Of a DNA stretch of 64,000 nt, positions 21,241 through 32,281 are shown piece by piece; the stretch's first letter is position 1; each line of letters starts with the position of its first letter. The position numbers were made by a program, and so were the translations under genes. The stretch is from NCBI GenBank assembly GCA_026214975.1, contig CM047809.1:28245977-28309976 (forward strand), given 5' to 3'. This DNA comes from Gentiana macrophylla. Taxonomy: Eukaryota; Streptophyta; Magnoliopsida; Gentianales; Gentianaceae. The notes under the pieces were generated by a model. It saw only the letters and a program-made list of their open reading frames with translations, ran no database searches and had not been told where the DNA came from.

Positions 21241-23302
21241 TGACGGACCTTTTCTAGACTATACAGATCCTAACCGGCAGTGTACCGGGTCAAATTGTAG
21301 CTCTAGTCTGGTGAGTCAGGTTGTATTCCTCAGGGAAAACATGGTAATTCTTTTAAGTGGGGTTAAACACCAAGAAGCTATTATTAACTCAATCTAAGTC
21401 GCAGGTTTATCATTTTCCTCGGGTTAGATTATGTTAGTAGTTAGATGTTAGAGTTAGATGTTAGTAAAACAGTAAATAAAACAAATAAATACTAATATAA
21501 TATATATTTTTGGATCTAGCCAAGAATACGTTACTGAATCAATATATCTTTTTAGTTAATAAATGAGACAGATCTTTTCCTTGCTGCAAGGAGGTCAATT
21601 ATAAATGAACCGGTGTACTCCTAAGCTAGACAACTCCTCCTCACACGAGCGTATGAAATTGTCATATGTCCATTGCATCAGTCCAAGGTCCACAACTGTT
21701 ACGGTTTTTCTGAACAGGTCCCGAGTACAAATCTACCTTTAGATAAAAAGGAGTCATTCCGTTCGTCAAACGGTCAATTTTATTTAAAAGGCTCCGGTTG
21801 TCAAAGCCGGACGATTCAACTTTCCGGTTTAAGTTTCAATTAAACTGATGATTTAACATTATTACGATCTCGAGTACAAATGTCAATAAAATTTGTTTTT
21901 CTAGGACAAATCTGTCCCCGGGTAGGAAACTGGGTTCCGTTGTCACGTTTTCACTCGGCCAATTTTACCCTCCGGTCTTTCAATTTTAACGTTTCATTAG
22001 GCGCAGAAAGAAAGAGATTCATCATAATTGATTTTAATCATTATTACCAGAGTCGATCATTCATTTTACCAAAAGATTAACTAATTTGATTCATATCTTG
22101 GCTAGATATATTTTTAGTTTAATATCATATATAAATAGAAATAGAAATAATAAACATAACAATTTTAGAATATATTACGGTTATGACTATCGAATCGGGT
22201 CGTTTCACACGGATCTAACATGCCAAAGCTTCGAAATCAACAATCTTCGATAATTATTCCGCCATTACAACGATACTATAACCATTTTATTTATATATGT
22301 GAAAAACATATATACATACATACATGGACATATATATGTATATACGGGCCCCGAAAAGAAAATTAAAAGAGAAACGAGATGAAAAGATCTAGATCTAGAT
22401 CTATATATATATAGATAGATCTATCACATATATATTCATATATAGAATATATATATATACATGAAGGGTGTGTATATATATATATATATATCATACATGT
22501 ATATATATATATGATCATCAAAACAAAAAAATAAAAAGAAAGAGCAGGGGGACGAGAGAAGAAAGAAATGGGAAAGAAAGGGGCAAAGCTTTTCATCCCT
22601 CTTGGTGTGCTTATATAGATAAAAATGGGGGCCGGATCGATCCGGGAAAGGGCCGGATCGATCCGGGAATAAAATATATTATCCCAAGCCTATCCCCATG
22701 TGCGAAATCATCATTATGGCGATTTTTTGTTTCGCCGGATCGATCCGGGAAAAGGCCGGATCGATCCGGGACTGCCAGTTTTGAGCTGAAACTTGAAAAA
22801 TTCATATCTTGAGTTGTAGACCTCCGATTGACGTGATTCAAAATGCGTTGGAAAGCTCTTTCAAAGATCTACAACTTTCATGAAGGACTCTTCTTCAGAA
22901 AATGCCTTTTTGATGGACCATTTGTTCGTCGAAGATATAATTCGATAATAACATTACGAAACGTTGATCCACTTGAACTTTTAAGCTTGTGGCACATTCT
23001 TACACCCTTCAAAAGATATGTTTTAACTTCAAAAAGTGTCGTCACTCGGGGTTTTGGTTTATTATAAATCTGCAATAAAAATACCACAAATACCCGTGTA
23101 AATCTGACACGACACTCCGGTTACTAAACCGGTACAAAACTTATAAAAACTTATAAAAATACGATAATTTATATAATAACTACTACTTATACATTTGAAT
23201 AAAACTTAGTAATTTTGACTTGATTTGATATAATAATGCTCAAAATGGTATCAGAAATGGGGCGAAATGTCATAAAAACGATCATAAATTTATCTCTCAT
23301 CA
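21241..23302 (-). repeat. 5' LTR of J (right copy)
   Basis: 2062 bp, near-identical to the left LTR. The TATA box is at 22610-22617. The four palindromes are complete 14-mers (CCGGATCGATCCGG) at 22632, 22653, 22735 and 22756, spaced exactly 21 bp within pairs. Confidence 0.92.
22632..22769. promoter_or_regulatory. Palindrome array, J right LTR
   Basis: Four perfect copies of CCGGATCGATCCGG as two pairs of 21-bp spacing, 15-160 bp upstream of the minus-strand TATA box. This is the best preserved J array. Confidence 0.8.
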
Positions 23303-23592
23303 ACCATCTCAGTTCCTTTGATTGAAACTGAAACCAACATAATCCCGATTATTCTTTGAAAGTGGAAGCCAAAGAAATCGATCTGAGAAAAGCGAAGAAA
23401 TTGAAAGAATTGAGACTCCTTTAGAATCTTATCTGGAGATTTCAAGAGAGAGTGAAGTAATCATAACTCCCCCTCGATTATCTGTTAACACAGGAGAATT
23501 GATAGTAGCTGACTGCAAGAGACTGCATGCAGTCAACATCACTCATTTGTCCGAACTGATCAACACTGATGAATTTTTGACCAACAGCAATG
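23303..23592 (+). pseudogene. Second open region of K, second part
   Basis: After J, a K frame resumes with TISVPLIETE, meets a stop, and continues in a shifted frame from about residue ESGSQRNRSEK to NTDEFLTNSN. The acidic/basic composition matches the part before J. D is inserted directly after 23592. Function unknown. Confidence 0.4.
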
Positions 23593-24404
23593 TGATCGTG
23601 GTCAATCAGGTTATAATATACTTGTCCACCATAAACCAATACTAGCAAGAGGACTAGGCCCATCGTAGTATAGCTATAGTGAATCAAGGTCGATCCCACA
23701 GGGAACCAATTGTGGATCATCTTATATACAAACAATTAATTAAACATGTCAAGGACATAGAGGCGGTCTATGACCAACATAAAACAAGAAAGGTAAAGAC
23801 ACGACTCGACACAACGTAATTAACCTCCCCAATTATAGTCTTTATCGTTTGGACCTAGATAATTTATATAATAAACTGAACTTATTAACTGTCAATCCGT
23901 TTGTATCTATCTTAGATTGGCTACGGGAGTCATCCTCTTTAACTTGACTTAGCACCGGTTAGGTTGCTAGATCACTGTGCTACATTACGTGACTTCACCT
24001 TTTGGGTATCCATCTCATATAAATTGCACGCTTACGAGACTAAGGATGCCGATATTAATCGTACACCTCGTTTAGGCAACATTCCTATGGTTAGGCGTAC
24101 TTCCTAAGCGATTACTCAAGCTCTCGTCCAACTAGCAATTACCAAGTTATAGTCTCATGCTAATCTACGACGTACGTATAATCAGGTGCTAGCAATCCCC
24201 AAATATAAACTTACCTAGATAACACTGAACGTCCGTGAAGAGCAATTCATAAGCCTACCTAAGAGTTTTATATTGGTATTTCCTTTTTACACGTTTTAAT
24301 TAAACTAAGCGAGTAACGTAGCCATAGCCATACCTACTGAGATAATAAATTCAACTAGGTTAACCTAACCATAAAGACGTGGTGTAATTAACAGATGATA
24401 GGGG

Positions 24405-24462
24405 CTCGGTCGACCGAGTGAATTGGCTCGGTCGACCGAATGAACTTATTCGGTCACCCGAA
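24405..24462. promoter_or_regulatory. Palindrome triplet 1, D LTR
   Basis: Three 14-bp units start at 24405, 24427 and 24449, each exactly 22 bp from the last: CTCGGTCGACCGAG, CTCGGTCGACCGAA, TTCGGTCACCCGAA. The triplet lies about 430 bp downstream of the TATA box in element orientation, so it would be transcribed. Confidence 0.8.
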
Positions 24463-24978
24463 TCGATTTCATCCCCAGATTACATCTTAGAATATATCTC
24501 TCAGCGTTTCATCATACAGAACAGATTAAACAGTAATTCACACAGTATTCATATAAACTAACATAGATACGCATTAATTAAATCAAGTAGATTCATGAAT
24601 AAATACTAAGTGTATGACGTAAGTTATGGGATCCCCATAGACAAGGAGTCTCCACATCCCTATCGTCATAACCTAGATCTACATCATCTAGCTATGATTA
24701 ACTAATTCAAACGATAAAGCATAATTGGGAGGGATTAATTACTTAAAAGAAAAGAAACAGAAAATAAGGGCTTACATATTTGCAGCCTCCAAATTCTGAA
24801 AAACCTTCAAATTATTTATGCTACATTGTATCAAAGTTGTATTATGAATTATATGATGAATGATTCAAGGTATATTCTGCAAATTTCGTAGCGGCTGCTT
24901 ATATAGGAGTTTCTGCCGACTTATGAAGGATCTAGAAGGTAAATACGAAAAAATCCGATAACCGACCGAAAATCCCAA

Positions 24979-25036
24979 CTCCGTCAACCGAAGCTCCCCA
25001 CTCGGTCGACCGAAGCTATAGGCTCGGTCGACCGAA
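24979..25036. promoter_or_regulatory. Palindrome triplet 2, D LTR
   Basis: Units start at 24979 (CTCCGTCAACCGAA), 25001 and 25023 (both CTCGGTCGACCGAA), again at exactly 22-bp steps. They lie 75-140 bp upstream of the TATA box in element orientation, an enhancer-like position. Confidence 0.8.
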
Positions 25037-25392
25037 CCTAACTTTGCACATGTTAATCATTTTTCTCGTCTATCTTGCTCCCCACTGCATGCTTGCGTGT
25101 TGATCTGATTAATCTTTCATTTAATGCCCCGATTTTCTTCCTCTTTTATCTTGAGACCATTGATTGAATGACATTAATCCTCTCGATTTGTTGTGATCTG
25201 CAAAATAAACATTTATAGCACAATAAATCGGTCTTTTAATAATAAAAACAGCTAAATACCAAATATCATATTAATAATCACTTAACATTAAATAATAAAT
25301 ATAAACGAGTGATTCAATATGAAATATACATTATTAATCTCGATTTAAGGTCAACGTTGATGACTTTTACGGGTATAATTTGACCGTCATCA

Positions 25393-25406
25393 ACTACCCC
25401 CCACTT
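25393..25406 (-). other. Polypurine tract of D
   Basis: ACTACCCCCCACTT on plus, i.e. AAGTGGGGGGTAGT on the element strand, adjoining the 3' LTR. Confidence 0.85.
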
Positions 25407-26324
25407 AGACTTTGATCGTCCCGAACAAAACATCAATATGTCATTCCCCAAGACAACATTTTCTAAGGTCAAATCATACTTACACAAGAAAATCAAGTCA
25501 ACTCATACTAGTCATGCTCATAAGATATCCATTATTCACTACTTACTATGAATCAAAGTGATGTGTGCATGTGCATTTAGTTTTATATATTCGTGGCAAG
25601 ATTAGAGTTTATGCTAACTTCGCAATCTCAACCTACCAACCTCGGCATTCATACTTCTTATGCCTCATAAATGGTTAGAGCACTAGAGCAATAAGAAAGA
25701 GCGTATCTATAGGGATTTTGGACTTGGAGACCGAGTACTACTCAAAGCCTCTTAAAGAGTTGAATATTCTTTTCATATCTTCATATTTTTCAAATACTAT
25801 CAATCTCAAGGAAGAAAACTTTTAGAGTATCCCCTATCTTAGATCATGTATAGCATCGAATATTACCACATGCGGCGGGGCTACTTTGGTAATGTCACTA
25901 CAAGCCCGAGTGTCTAACATTTTGCTAAAACACAGTACGTCTCAAGCTTATTACTCGCTTTAATGGCTAAAAGATAAGAATGCATCAACAGATAGATATT
26001 GATACTAAGTTCACATAACCAATCATCTATGCAATGTACACATAATTTCTTGATTATTATGATTTTGGCGGTATACTCGATTCATGATTGAGTAATTGAA
26101 TAATAAATAACTACTCATAAAAGCGGGCATGAATATCCTTAAATTTACTTAACATAAGTATAAAATGATCACATACTCATGAAACTTGGTTTATTTCCTA
26201 TCAATTCTTAGCTAGGAACTCACAATTCTAAGGGTTCGAGATAAATAATATGGTATGTATTCAAATTTTCAATTTTGTGCCGTTTCATTCAATTTTCAAT
26301 TATAACATAACATGGCTAAGTCTC

Positions 26325-26338
26325 CTACCCCCCACTTA
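26325..26338 (-). other. Second polypurine-like tract of D
   Basis: CTACCCCCCACTTA followed shortly by TTGTCCTCAATG, 932 bp inside the 3' PPT. The same pairing is seen in E, F, H and J. Confidence 0.55.
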
Positions 26339-27590
26339 AACATGGCATTGTCCTCAATGACAAAAATAAATGAGAATTTAAGAAAAAGACGTAGCTCTGG
26401 AACGGGTCCAAGTAAAGGAAAAAGATCGGAGTAAATTTCAGCATGTCGTGGAGAGATAGACACATCCTGTATAAGCAAAAAAACTCCATGAAACCGTCAA
26501 ATACCATGTCTATGGAAGTTATAAAATAATGTGGCAGTAATGAGGTATAAATACCTAAAAACAGTTTAAGCCACTTTATATTATACAACCAATGACAAGG
26601 GAAACCAAAAAGAAAAATACTAAATAGAAAGAAAAATAAACAAGCAACTAAAGATGGTAGTCTTCATCTAAAAACCGGGTGGATAAGACAAAGATCAAAA
26701 AGCACAACCCCATGTGGGAAAACACGAGGTGGACTGGCTCACTATGTAATCAGTCCATTATAAAAGAGAAACTTGGTAAGGTATAACAGATGCAATGCGA
26801 CCTATAGGCTAAAGATAAAATTGAATACTTAGCACAGAAACTTCTCGCTTGCATTGGATATCAACAACTTAGGGAGATGTAGCTACTCCTCGAAATTACT
26901 AATAACCCAATGTATCACGTAAAAGTCATAACCGTCATCAACAACATCGGATCGGTGTGATAGTTCAGAACAAAACTTATCATCTAGAAGTGCCGGAATA
27001 GACGGAAAAAAATGTGAGATTTAAAACTTCCAGTAGAAAGATAGGTTGTATTTTGATTGAACCAAAAACTCTTAAAATCTAGCTAGGGTCAGAGCTACAC
27101 TTACCCCAACTAGTATCATGAAAATCAAAATGATAAAAGATAATCATTAAAGCTTAGCAATATTTCAAATTCCGCAACACATAGGTATTGTGTAAACAAA
27201 ATGGAGGTTGAGACTATGATTATGATGACAAAATGGAGTGAAACGGATGGAAAGAAAGAGAGGCGATGAAAGAATGGTTAGAAATGTGAACTGTCGGGGC
27301 AGATTGGTGAGAGGATCGAAAAGTTTGAAGGTGAAAAAGTGTAAAGGGAAAGATAAGGATAATTGCAGAATGAATTGCACATCACTTTGGATTTTCACTT
27401 GGATCACCTTTCTAACAGGTTTTAGAAGTTGACCAAAATTGTTCTTGTTCACACCAATCATTCTCTGTTACATTTTCAGTAATTCTCAAGTTCTCTTAAT
27501 GCCTTCATCTTAAGGTTGTTCGCTAAATTTTCTTTTCTTTAGCAATTTCTTGACTCTCCTACGGAACTCTATTTCACGTGGCCTATATTG

Positions 27591-27652
27591 AGTAAAAAAG
27601 TTTTGCACATCCTTAGCCTAATGGCCATCGGAACACGGCAAAATAAAAAACC
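27591..27652. repeat. Conserved non-coding block shared by D, H and F
   Basis: The block TTTTGCACATCCTTA...GGAACACGGCAAAATA recurs at about 37355-37420 (H) and 41571-41645 (F), all in the same orientation. No frame runs consistently through all three, so conservation is at the DNA or RNA level, or simply by common descent. Confidence 0.55.
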
Positions 27653-27976
27653 TCAACATATGTCACGTTACTCTTATTTGACTCAAAGAAAACAGAAAAC
27701 CTAAAATCCTAAAAAGAAATCCTAAGGTTTTAAAAAAGTAGTTACGAGTTTAAAGTCCTCACTCGACTTTCCAAAAGTATCCTTGTCGAGTCATCCTTCA
27801 TAGTTCGCCAGACTTTGACCCTTTGAGCACTATAAGAGGTGGGCTTGTTGCTTTTGCGGATTAATACCCTTCCCTTGGTTGTGAGACCTAGGAAACGACA
27901 TTTATCCATACCATTTATCCAAAGCTCTTACCTCGTCTCTCGTTTTAGGAATTAGTGAATTCTAAGAAATTCGGTT

Positions 27977-28337
27977 AAAATTACGGCTTTGGCCTTGACA
28001 ATAAGAAACAATGAATCAAAGTACTCCGAATAAGGTCGGTTGTGTAGGCAAGCCTACGCCGTCTTATTCGTTGGGACATATGTGACAGTTCAGGCCAATC
28101 CGTCAAGATTAAGCCCCGTTTAGCCCGAAGGCTTATCGGCTATGCTAAGTCTTGTGGAACTGCTGTAACGTACATCACACGTGGAGGGAAGTCGATTGAG
28201 CCGAAGCTCGGTTGAACTCGCCCAGCCATGGTTAGACCTTTCCGAACCCATGTACTACGATTCTGCGATTTCTAAATTGTCACCCAAAGCGTAATCTCAT
28301 TTCTGTTTAAGGTGGGTTCACCGAGAAGCCATCACCA
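27977..28337 (-). repeat. Inverted copy of part of the copia G leader
   Basis: Reverse complement of about 47003-47360 in element G, with high similarity through GGTGATGGCTTCTC, TTACGCTTTGGGTGACAATT and TTTCTTATTGTCAAGGCC. It is probably a fragment of a related copia element trapped in D. Confidence 0.75.
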
Positions 28338-29562
28338 TAAAACTCAACGAAAGCAGAAGATGGTTTTCTCTCAAAACTCAACGTCTTCTTTAGATTGTGA
28401 ATGCTTAAACTACACAATTTGTTGCTCCCCTGGCCAGTTGAAGCAATCTCATGCATAGGACAAAGAGATTTTAACAGAACTATGAGGAACTCTTTATTCA
28501 CTGCTTCTTTTCGGTAAAAACGTGTTTTAAATTTATAAACCGAAACACCCCAAGTATAAGGATCGTAGTATAGGATGTTTACGGGTCGTCCTAAGGGAGT
28601 GGAATGTTTATCGGATCAAGGAACAATTAGTCTAACGATTATGTCACAATTATCTATCTAAACTACTAAACTAAGGCTGAAACTAACTAAAACCTAAACC
28701 TAAGAATTAAAACTAAAACACGAATAAAAACAAGTGAAAAATAAGAAAAGCAGAAAGTTGCAGGCAGCGCTCACTTTGGTGAACAGCGCCCAAAACGAAT
28801 CTAACGGATTCATGTCGCTATTGCGGACGAGCGTCCAACTACGAACTGGAACAGAAAATTGCAGAAAAACAGCAGGAAACTAGGGTTTATAAAACTAAAA
28901 CTTAACTAAACTTAATCTAAACGATTCGATTAAAACAATTAAAGGAAAACACAGCGAGGCAACGAATCCACCCATCAACCAACAACCCCCAACTAGATGG
29001 TGATCTAAGATGTAGTTTTTAGTAGTGATTTATTCACGAATCCAATTAAATATCTTCAATCAAATTCTAGGGTTTAGTTTATCTTTTCAAATAAACTAAA
29101 CATGCAATCAACACGAAATCACGAGATTGTTTCCAAACTCTTGCTCAACTAAACATGCCTAATCTCTTATAACATGAATAATTGCATCACTTGAACGAAA
29201 TAAAACTTAAACCAATATACTTTCATACATAGATCCAAGCATATAGATATAGATAAATCGTTTCATCAAATCGTTAATTCCAACAAAACATGATCAATAC
29301 AAAACAGCATCCAAAGTGATGAAAAACTATAAATTAAACTCACTAACATAAAGCATCGAACTCTCTAGTTGGTTGTGTTGATGATGGGCTTCCTCCGTCG
29401 ACTCACTGCAAGGTTTCTAGCCAACAATCATGCTGGATATGATTGTTGGTTGGGAGATTTGCATCTCTGTGAAATTAGGGTTCTCTGGCCGCCGCTTTTT
29501 TGTGAATTTGCGATCTCAATGTTGCGTAAAAAAAGGTCTCCTTAGGGTTGGGGCTGCTGCTG

Positions 29563-29570
29563 TATTTATA
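29563..29570 (-). promoter_or_regulatory. TATA box of E LTR (left copy)
   Basis: TATAAATA on the minus strand; the equivalent in the 5' LTR is at 62005-62012. Confidence 0.6.
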
Positions 29571-29603
29571 GAGCTCTAAGTCGGTTATGACTAAGTCGGC
29601 AAC

Positions 29604-29757
29604 GGACGCTCGTCTGGTCTCGTGGACGCCCGTCCAGAATGCCTGGACGCTGAGTAAACGCGCGTTCATTCTCCGTCTGAACTCTCTGAATGTAAAATAC
29701 GATTCTGGACGCTCGTTCATCCTCCGTCTGGAATGGACGCTGCACGAACGCTCGTCC
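29604..29757. promoter_or_regulatory. GGACGNNCGTCC array, E left LTR
   Basis: Units start at 29604 (GGACGCTCGTCT), 29624 (GGACGCCCGTCC), 29645 (GGACGCTGAG), 29707 (GGACGCTCGTTC), 29735 and 29746 (GAACGCTCGTCC). The first three are spaced 20-21 bp. The array is 33-190 bp upstream of the TATA box in element orientation. The right LTR array (about 62043-62215) is more disrupted. Confidence 0.65.
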
Positions 29758-30096
29758 AAGATGCTGAGGGTCGGATTTCTTCATCTTTATCCAATTTCTT
29801 CAAGCCAATCCCAACTCTATCTCGAATAATTCGACTTGAGCTTCATTTATCCACTTATAGCACTCGAAGATTAACTCCTACATGATAAATAAACAATGCA
29901 AAAATGTAATAAAATCCAAATAATAATAATTCCATTAAATCAACACTTAAAATCATCAATTTTGCATACAACCCTCTTAAAATCATCTTTATTAAATAAT
30001 TACACTTAAACCCTTAATTCTCATGTAAATTATGCAAATGTGGGAAAAATAATAATGAAATACACCCTTAATAATCATATAAATATGGCCTTAACA

Positions 30097-30110
30097 ACTC
30101 CCCCACACTT
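30097..30110 (-). other. Polypurine tract of E
   Basis: ACTCCCCCACACTT on plus, AAGTGTGGGGGAGT on the element strand, adjoining the 3' LTR. Confidence 0.85.
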
Positions 30111-31487
30111 AGCTTTTTGTACGTCCTCGGACAAAACAATCAAAACTATAGCTCAACTTTATATATAATCCACATAGATCTCTAACTCACGTAACAAAAG
30201 ATACAACAACTATAGCAAATGGTACCAACACAGAGATAGATTCGGTGTAAGTGTGACAAGCCATTCTCAATCTAACAAGCCTTTCAAAGAAATATCCTCT
30301 CAGAAATTCCAATGACTATCCTAGGTAGTGCAGAAAGAATAGCTCCACTCAAAGCCTTCCCACGCACTCGGTAGGATAATCCCCTGACATATATCATGCG
30401 GTTCTACTGGGTATAAGATCCATGATAACAAAGACTTAACTTTATTCTTATTCATCATTTTTCAAAATTTTCAAATTTGACGATATATCGTAATAAGCTC
30501 TTACCCATCATAGTAGAATAGGATGTTTCAGTGATAACACCCTACCTTACTCAAATCATAAGGTAGCTATAAACTGACTATCGTGAGCTATTGGTCATCA
30601 TAGTGGTATAGGACATTTCGAGATAACGCCCTACCGCACTCAAATCATAAACCAGCTTCCGACAAACGTATTTATTAATAATTGCTCACTCACTTTATTT
30701 ATTCACTTTTCAAAGTCATAAGTTACATCTCACCTATCACATTCAAACTTTATGATATTCACAGCACACGGTCTAACTAAGGTGTAACTATACTGACCTT
30801 CCTAAGATAAATCATCAAAATAATGAAAGGATATAATTCAAAAGTCATGCTTCAAAATCAAAGGCTTTCGTGAGTGAAAAAACGAAACTATCTCCATAAA
30901 AGTAAAACATGCTATAATTATCTCACTAAGTCACATACTATCATCGTTAGAAAACTACAACTAGCAAGCATCTAGTTTCAATTATATGCTCGAGACTCAA
31001 AAAAAAAATTTTAAATTTCGCAAAAATTCAACATTCACTTATATTTCAAAGGATATAGCATAAAAACATACCCAAACACCCCCCCACACTTAAATCACAT
31101 TATGTCCTCAAAATGTGCAAATATAAAAGAAAAGAAAACTTAGCTGGTTTCAACAGTGGTTGTCGGCTGTAGGTTGGCAGAGGTCAGGCCGGAGCATGAA
31201 CATACCGCTGCAACTCGAATAGACAACACTGGACATAAAAGCTTGTGAACCTGCTCAAAAGTATCTGCAACACTCGACATACCATATAATCTCGGGGTAC
31301 ACGGGGTATATGAGCAACACATAACACAAAACACTTACAATGAACGTAAGAGGAATAACCAGCAACACAAAATCAACTAAAGTATTATTTCTAAAACAAA
31401 ACAACCTAAGAAAACAAACAAAGAAAACTAGGCTGCCTCCTAGGAGCGCTCTTTTAATGTCAATAGCTTGACACAAAGTTCAAAAGA
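30111..31487 (-). other. 3' untranslated region of E
   Basis: Non-coding stretch between the last frame and the PPT. It carries the duplicated TAGGA(C/T)(G/A)TTTC...CCTAC motif (30519-30545 and 30609-30634) also found in J, and a second polypurine-like tract at 31077-31091. Confidence 0.6.
31077..31091 (-). other. Second polypurine-like tract of E
   Basis: A CACCCCCCCACACTT tract followed by TTATGTCCTCAAAATG, about 980 bp inside the 3' PPT. Confidence 0.55.
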
Positions 31488-31793
31488 TCAACCCGGATCG
31501 GGCCACTTTGGTTTGACTACCGCCACCTTAATATCAGAATCAGGAGTATTGGGGCGGAAATGATTTTCACCACAACAACAAGTCAAGTGTGCAATAAGAT
31601 CATTAAACTTTTCTCTCCAAACTACACTGACTCTCTTCTTCTTGTTCTTGCGGATGATAGGCATAGACACAGTGGTATGATCAGAAGTTTCAGCAGAAGG
31701 TACCTCACGGGTGGAGATAGGAACGTCATCGTCATCTGACTCAAAGAAATAAGATGGAATCTCCTCACAAATCGGGACATCTCGCACTCTCAT
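31488..31793 (-). CDS. Small ORF downstream of E pol (unknown)
   Basis: 101 residues. Its ATG overlaps the stop codon of the preceding pol frame (ATGA overlap at about 31790-31793). The product has an acidic patch (ESDDDD), a basic KNKKKR stretch that could target the nucleus, and a CCC motif. I know no family for it. It could be a separate small protein or the original C-terminal extension of pol. Confidence 0.4.
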   Translation of the reverse strand: MRVRDVPICEEIPSYFFESDDDDVPISTREVPSAETSDHTTVSMPIIRKNKKKRVSVVWREKFNDLIAHLTCCCGENHFRPNTPDSDIKVAVVKPKWPDPG

Positions 31794-32281
31794 CTCTCGC
31801 TTTGGAAATAAAGAATCTCAGGCTTTTCCTTTGGTTGCCTAAAATATTTCTTAAGTCGATGGCCATTCACTTTAAAAGCTTGATTACCATACCCGTTCAA
31901 AGTAATTACTCCACTAGGATTAACCTCGAGAATCTCAAAGGACGGACCATCTAGACTTGAGTTTACCCGGAAACAGGTGAAGTCTAGTATTATAGAGTAA
32001 AGCCATGTCACCAACTTTGAATTCTCGGTCCTTGATCTTAGCGTCATGGAGTATCTTAGTTCTTTCCTTGCTAAGCTTAGCATTCTCGTATGCACGGAGT
32101 CTGAATTCGTCGAGCTCGTTCAATTGTAACAATCTTTTCTCCCCACGAGTTGGCTATCGAAATTTAAGAATTTAATTGCCCGTAAAGCTCGTGTTCAAGT
32201 TCGATTGTAAATGACAAGCTTTGCCATAGACCATTTGGAAGGGTGACGTGCCCATCGGGTCTTGAATGCGATGACGATAAG
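31790..32281 (-). pseudogene. E integrase C-terminal part (cut off by F)
   Basis: Continuation of the integrase frame that ends at 54895. After WAYRHRIQDPMGTSPFQMVYGKACHL a slip follows, then [41 protein letters not shown] and FKVNGHRLKKYF. These are the C-terminal integrase motifs of Athila-type gypsy elements, which help the enzyme bind DNA. F has been inserted with duplication of CCCAC (32282-32286), so this piece is no longer joined to its N-terminal half. Confidence 0.8.

Larger units (their letters stand above)
14623..23302 (-). mobile_element. Element J: non-autonomous gypsy retrotransposon (gag only)
   Basis: An 8.7-kb element on the minus strand with two near-identical LTRs (14623-16676 and 21241-23302) and a 5-bp target duplication ACCAT (14618-14622 and 23303-23307). 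It has a PBS to tRNA-Asp at 21217-21234, a PPT at 16677-16688 and one long gag frame (18410-20368). No reverse transcriptase or integrase is present, so it must rely on another element. The PBS, gag type and general layout place it in the Athila/Tat side of Ty3/gypsy. It is inserted in the second open region of K. Confidence 0.92.
23593..25392 (-). repeat. 3' LTR of D
   Basis: 1800 bp, from TGATCGTGGTC to CCGTCATCA on the plus strand. A minus-strand TATA box (TATATAAG) is at 24898-24905. Palindrome arrays with core TCGGTCGACCGA lie at 24405-24462 and 24979-25036. Confidence 0.9.
25407..28507 (-). other. 3' internal region of D, non-coding
   Basis: No credible protein frame was found. It contains a block shared with F (25690-26340), a second polypurine-like tract (26325-26338), a conserved block at 27591-27652 shared with F and H, and a reverse-oriented match to the leader of copia G (27977-28337). 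Element E is inserted at 28507/28508. Confidence 0.5.
28508..30096 (-). repeat. 3' LTR of E
   Basis: 1589 bp, closely matching the right copy. A minus-strand TATA box (TATAAATA) is at 29563-29570. Near-palindromic GGACGNNCGTCC units lie at 29604-29757 upstream of it. A weaker group lies at about 28785-28842. Confidence 0.9.

Noticed and set aside
22363..22812. Ile/Tyr-rich small ORFs in the J LTRs
   Set aside because: They translate an AT microsatellite and adjoining LTR DNA, and differ between the two LTR copies.
24405..25036. CRISPR-like reading of the regularly spaced palindromes
   Set aside because: Spacers are only 8 bp, arrays have two or three units and lie in eukaryotic LTRs. The regularity is better explained as phased binding sites.
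29475..29829. Overlapping ORFs on both strands in the E LTR
   Set aside because: They pass through the GGACGNNCGTCC array and are not kept intact in the other LTR copy.
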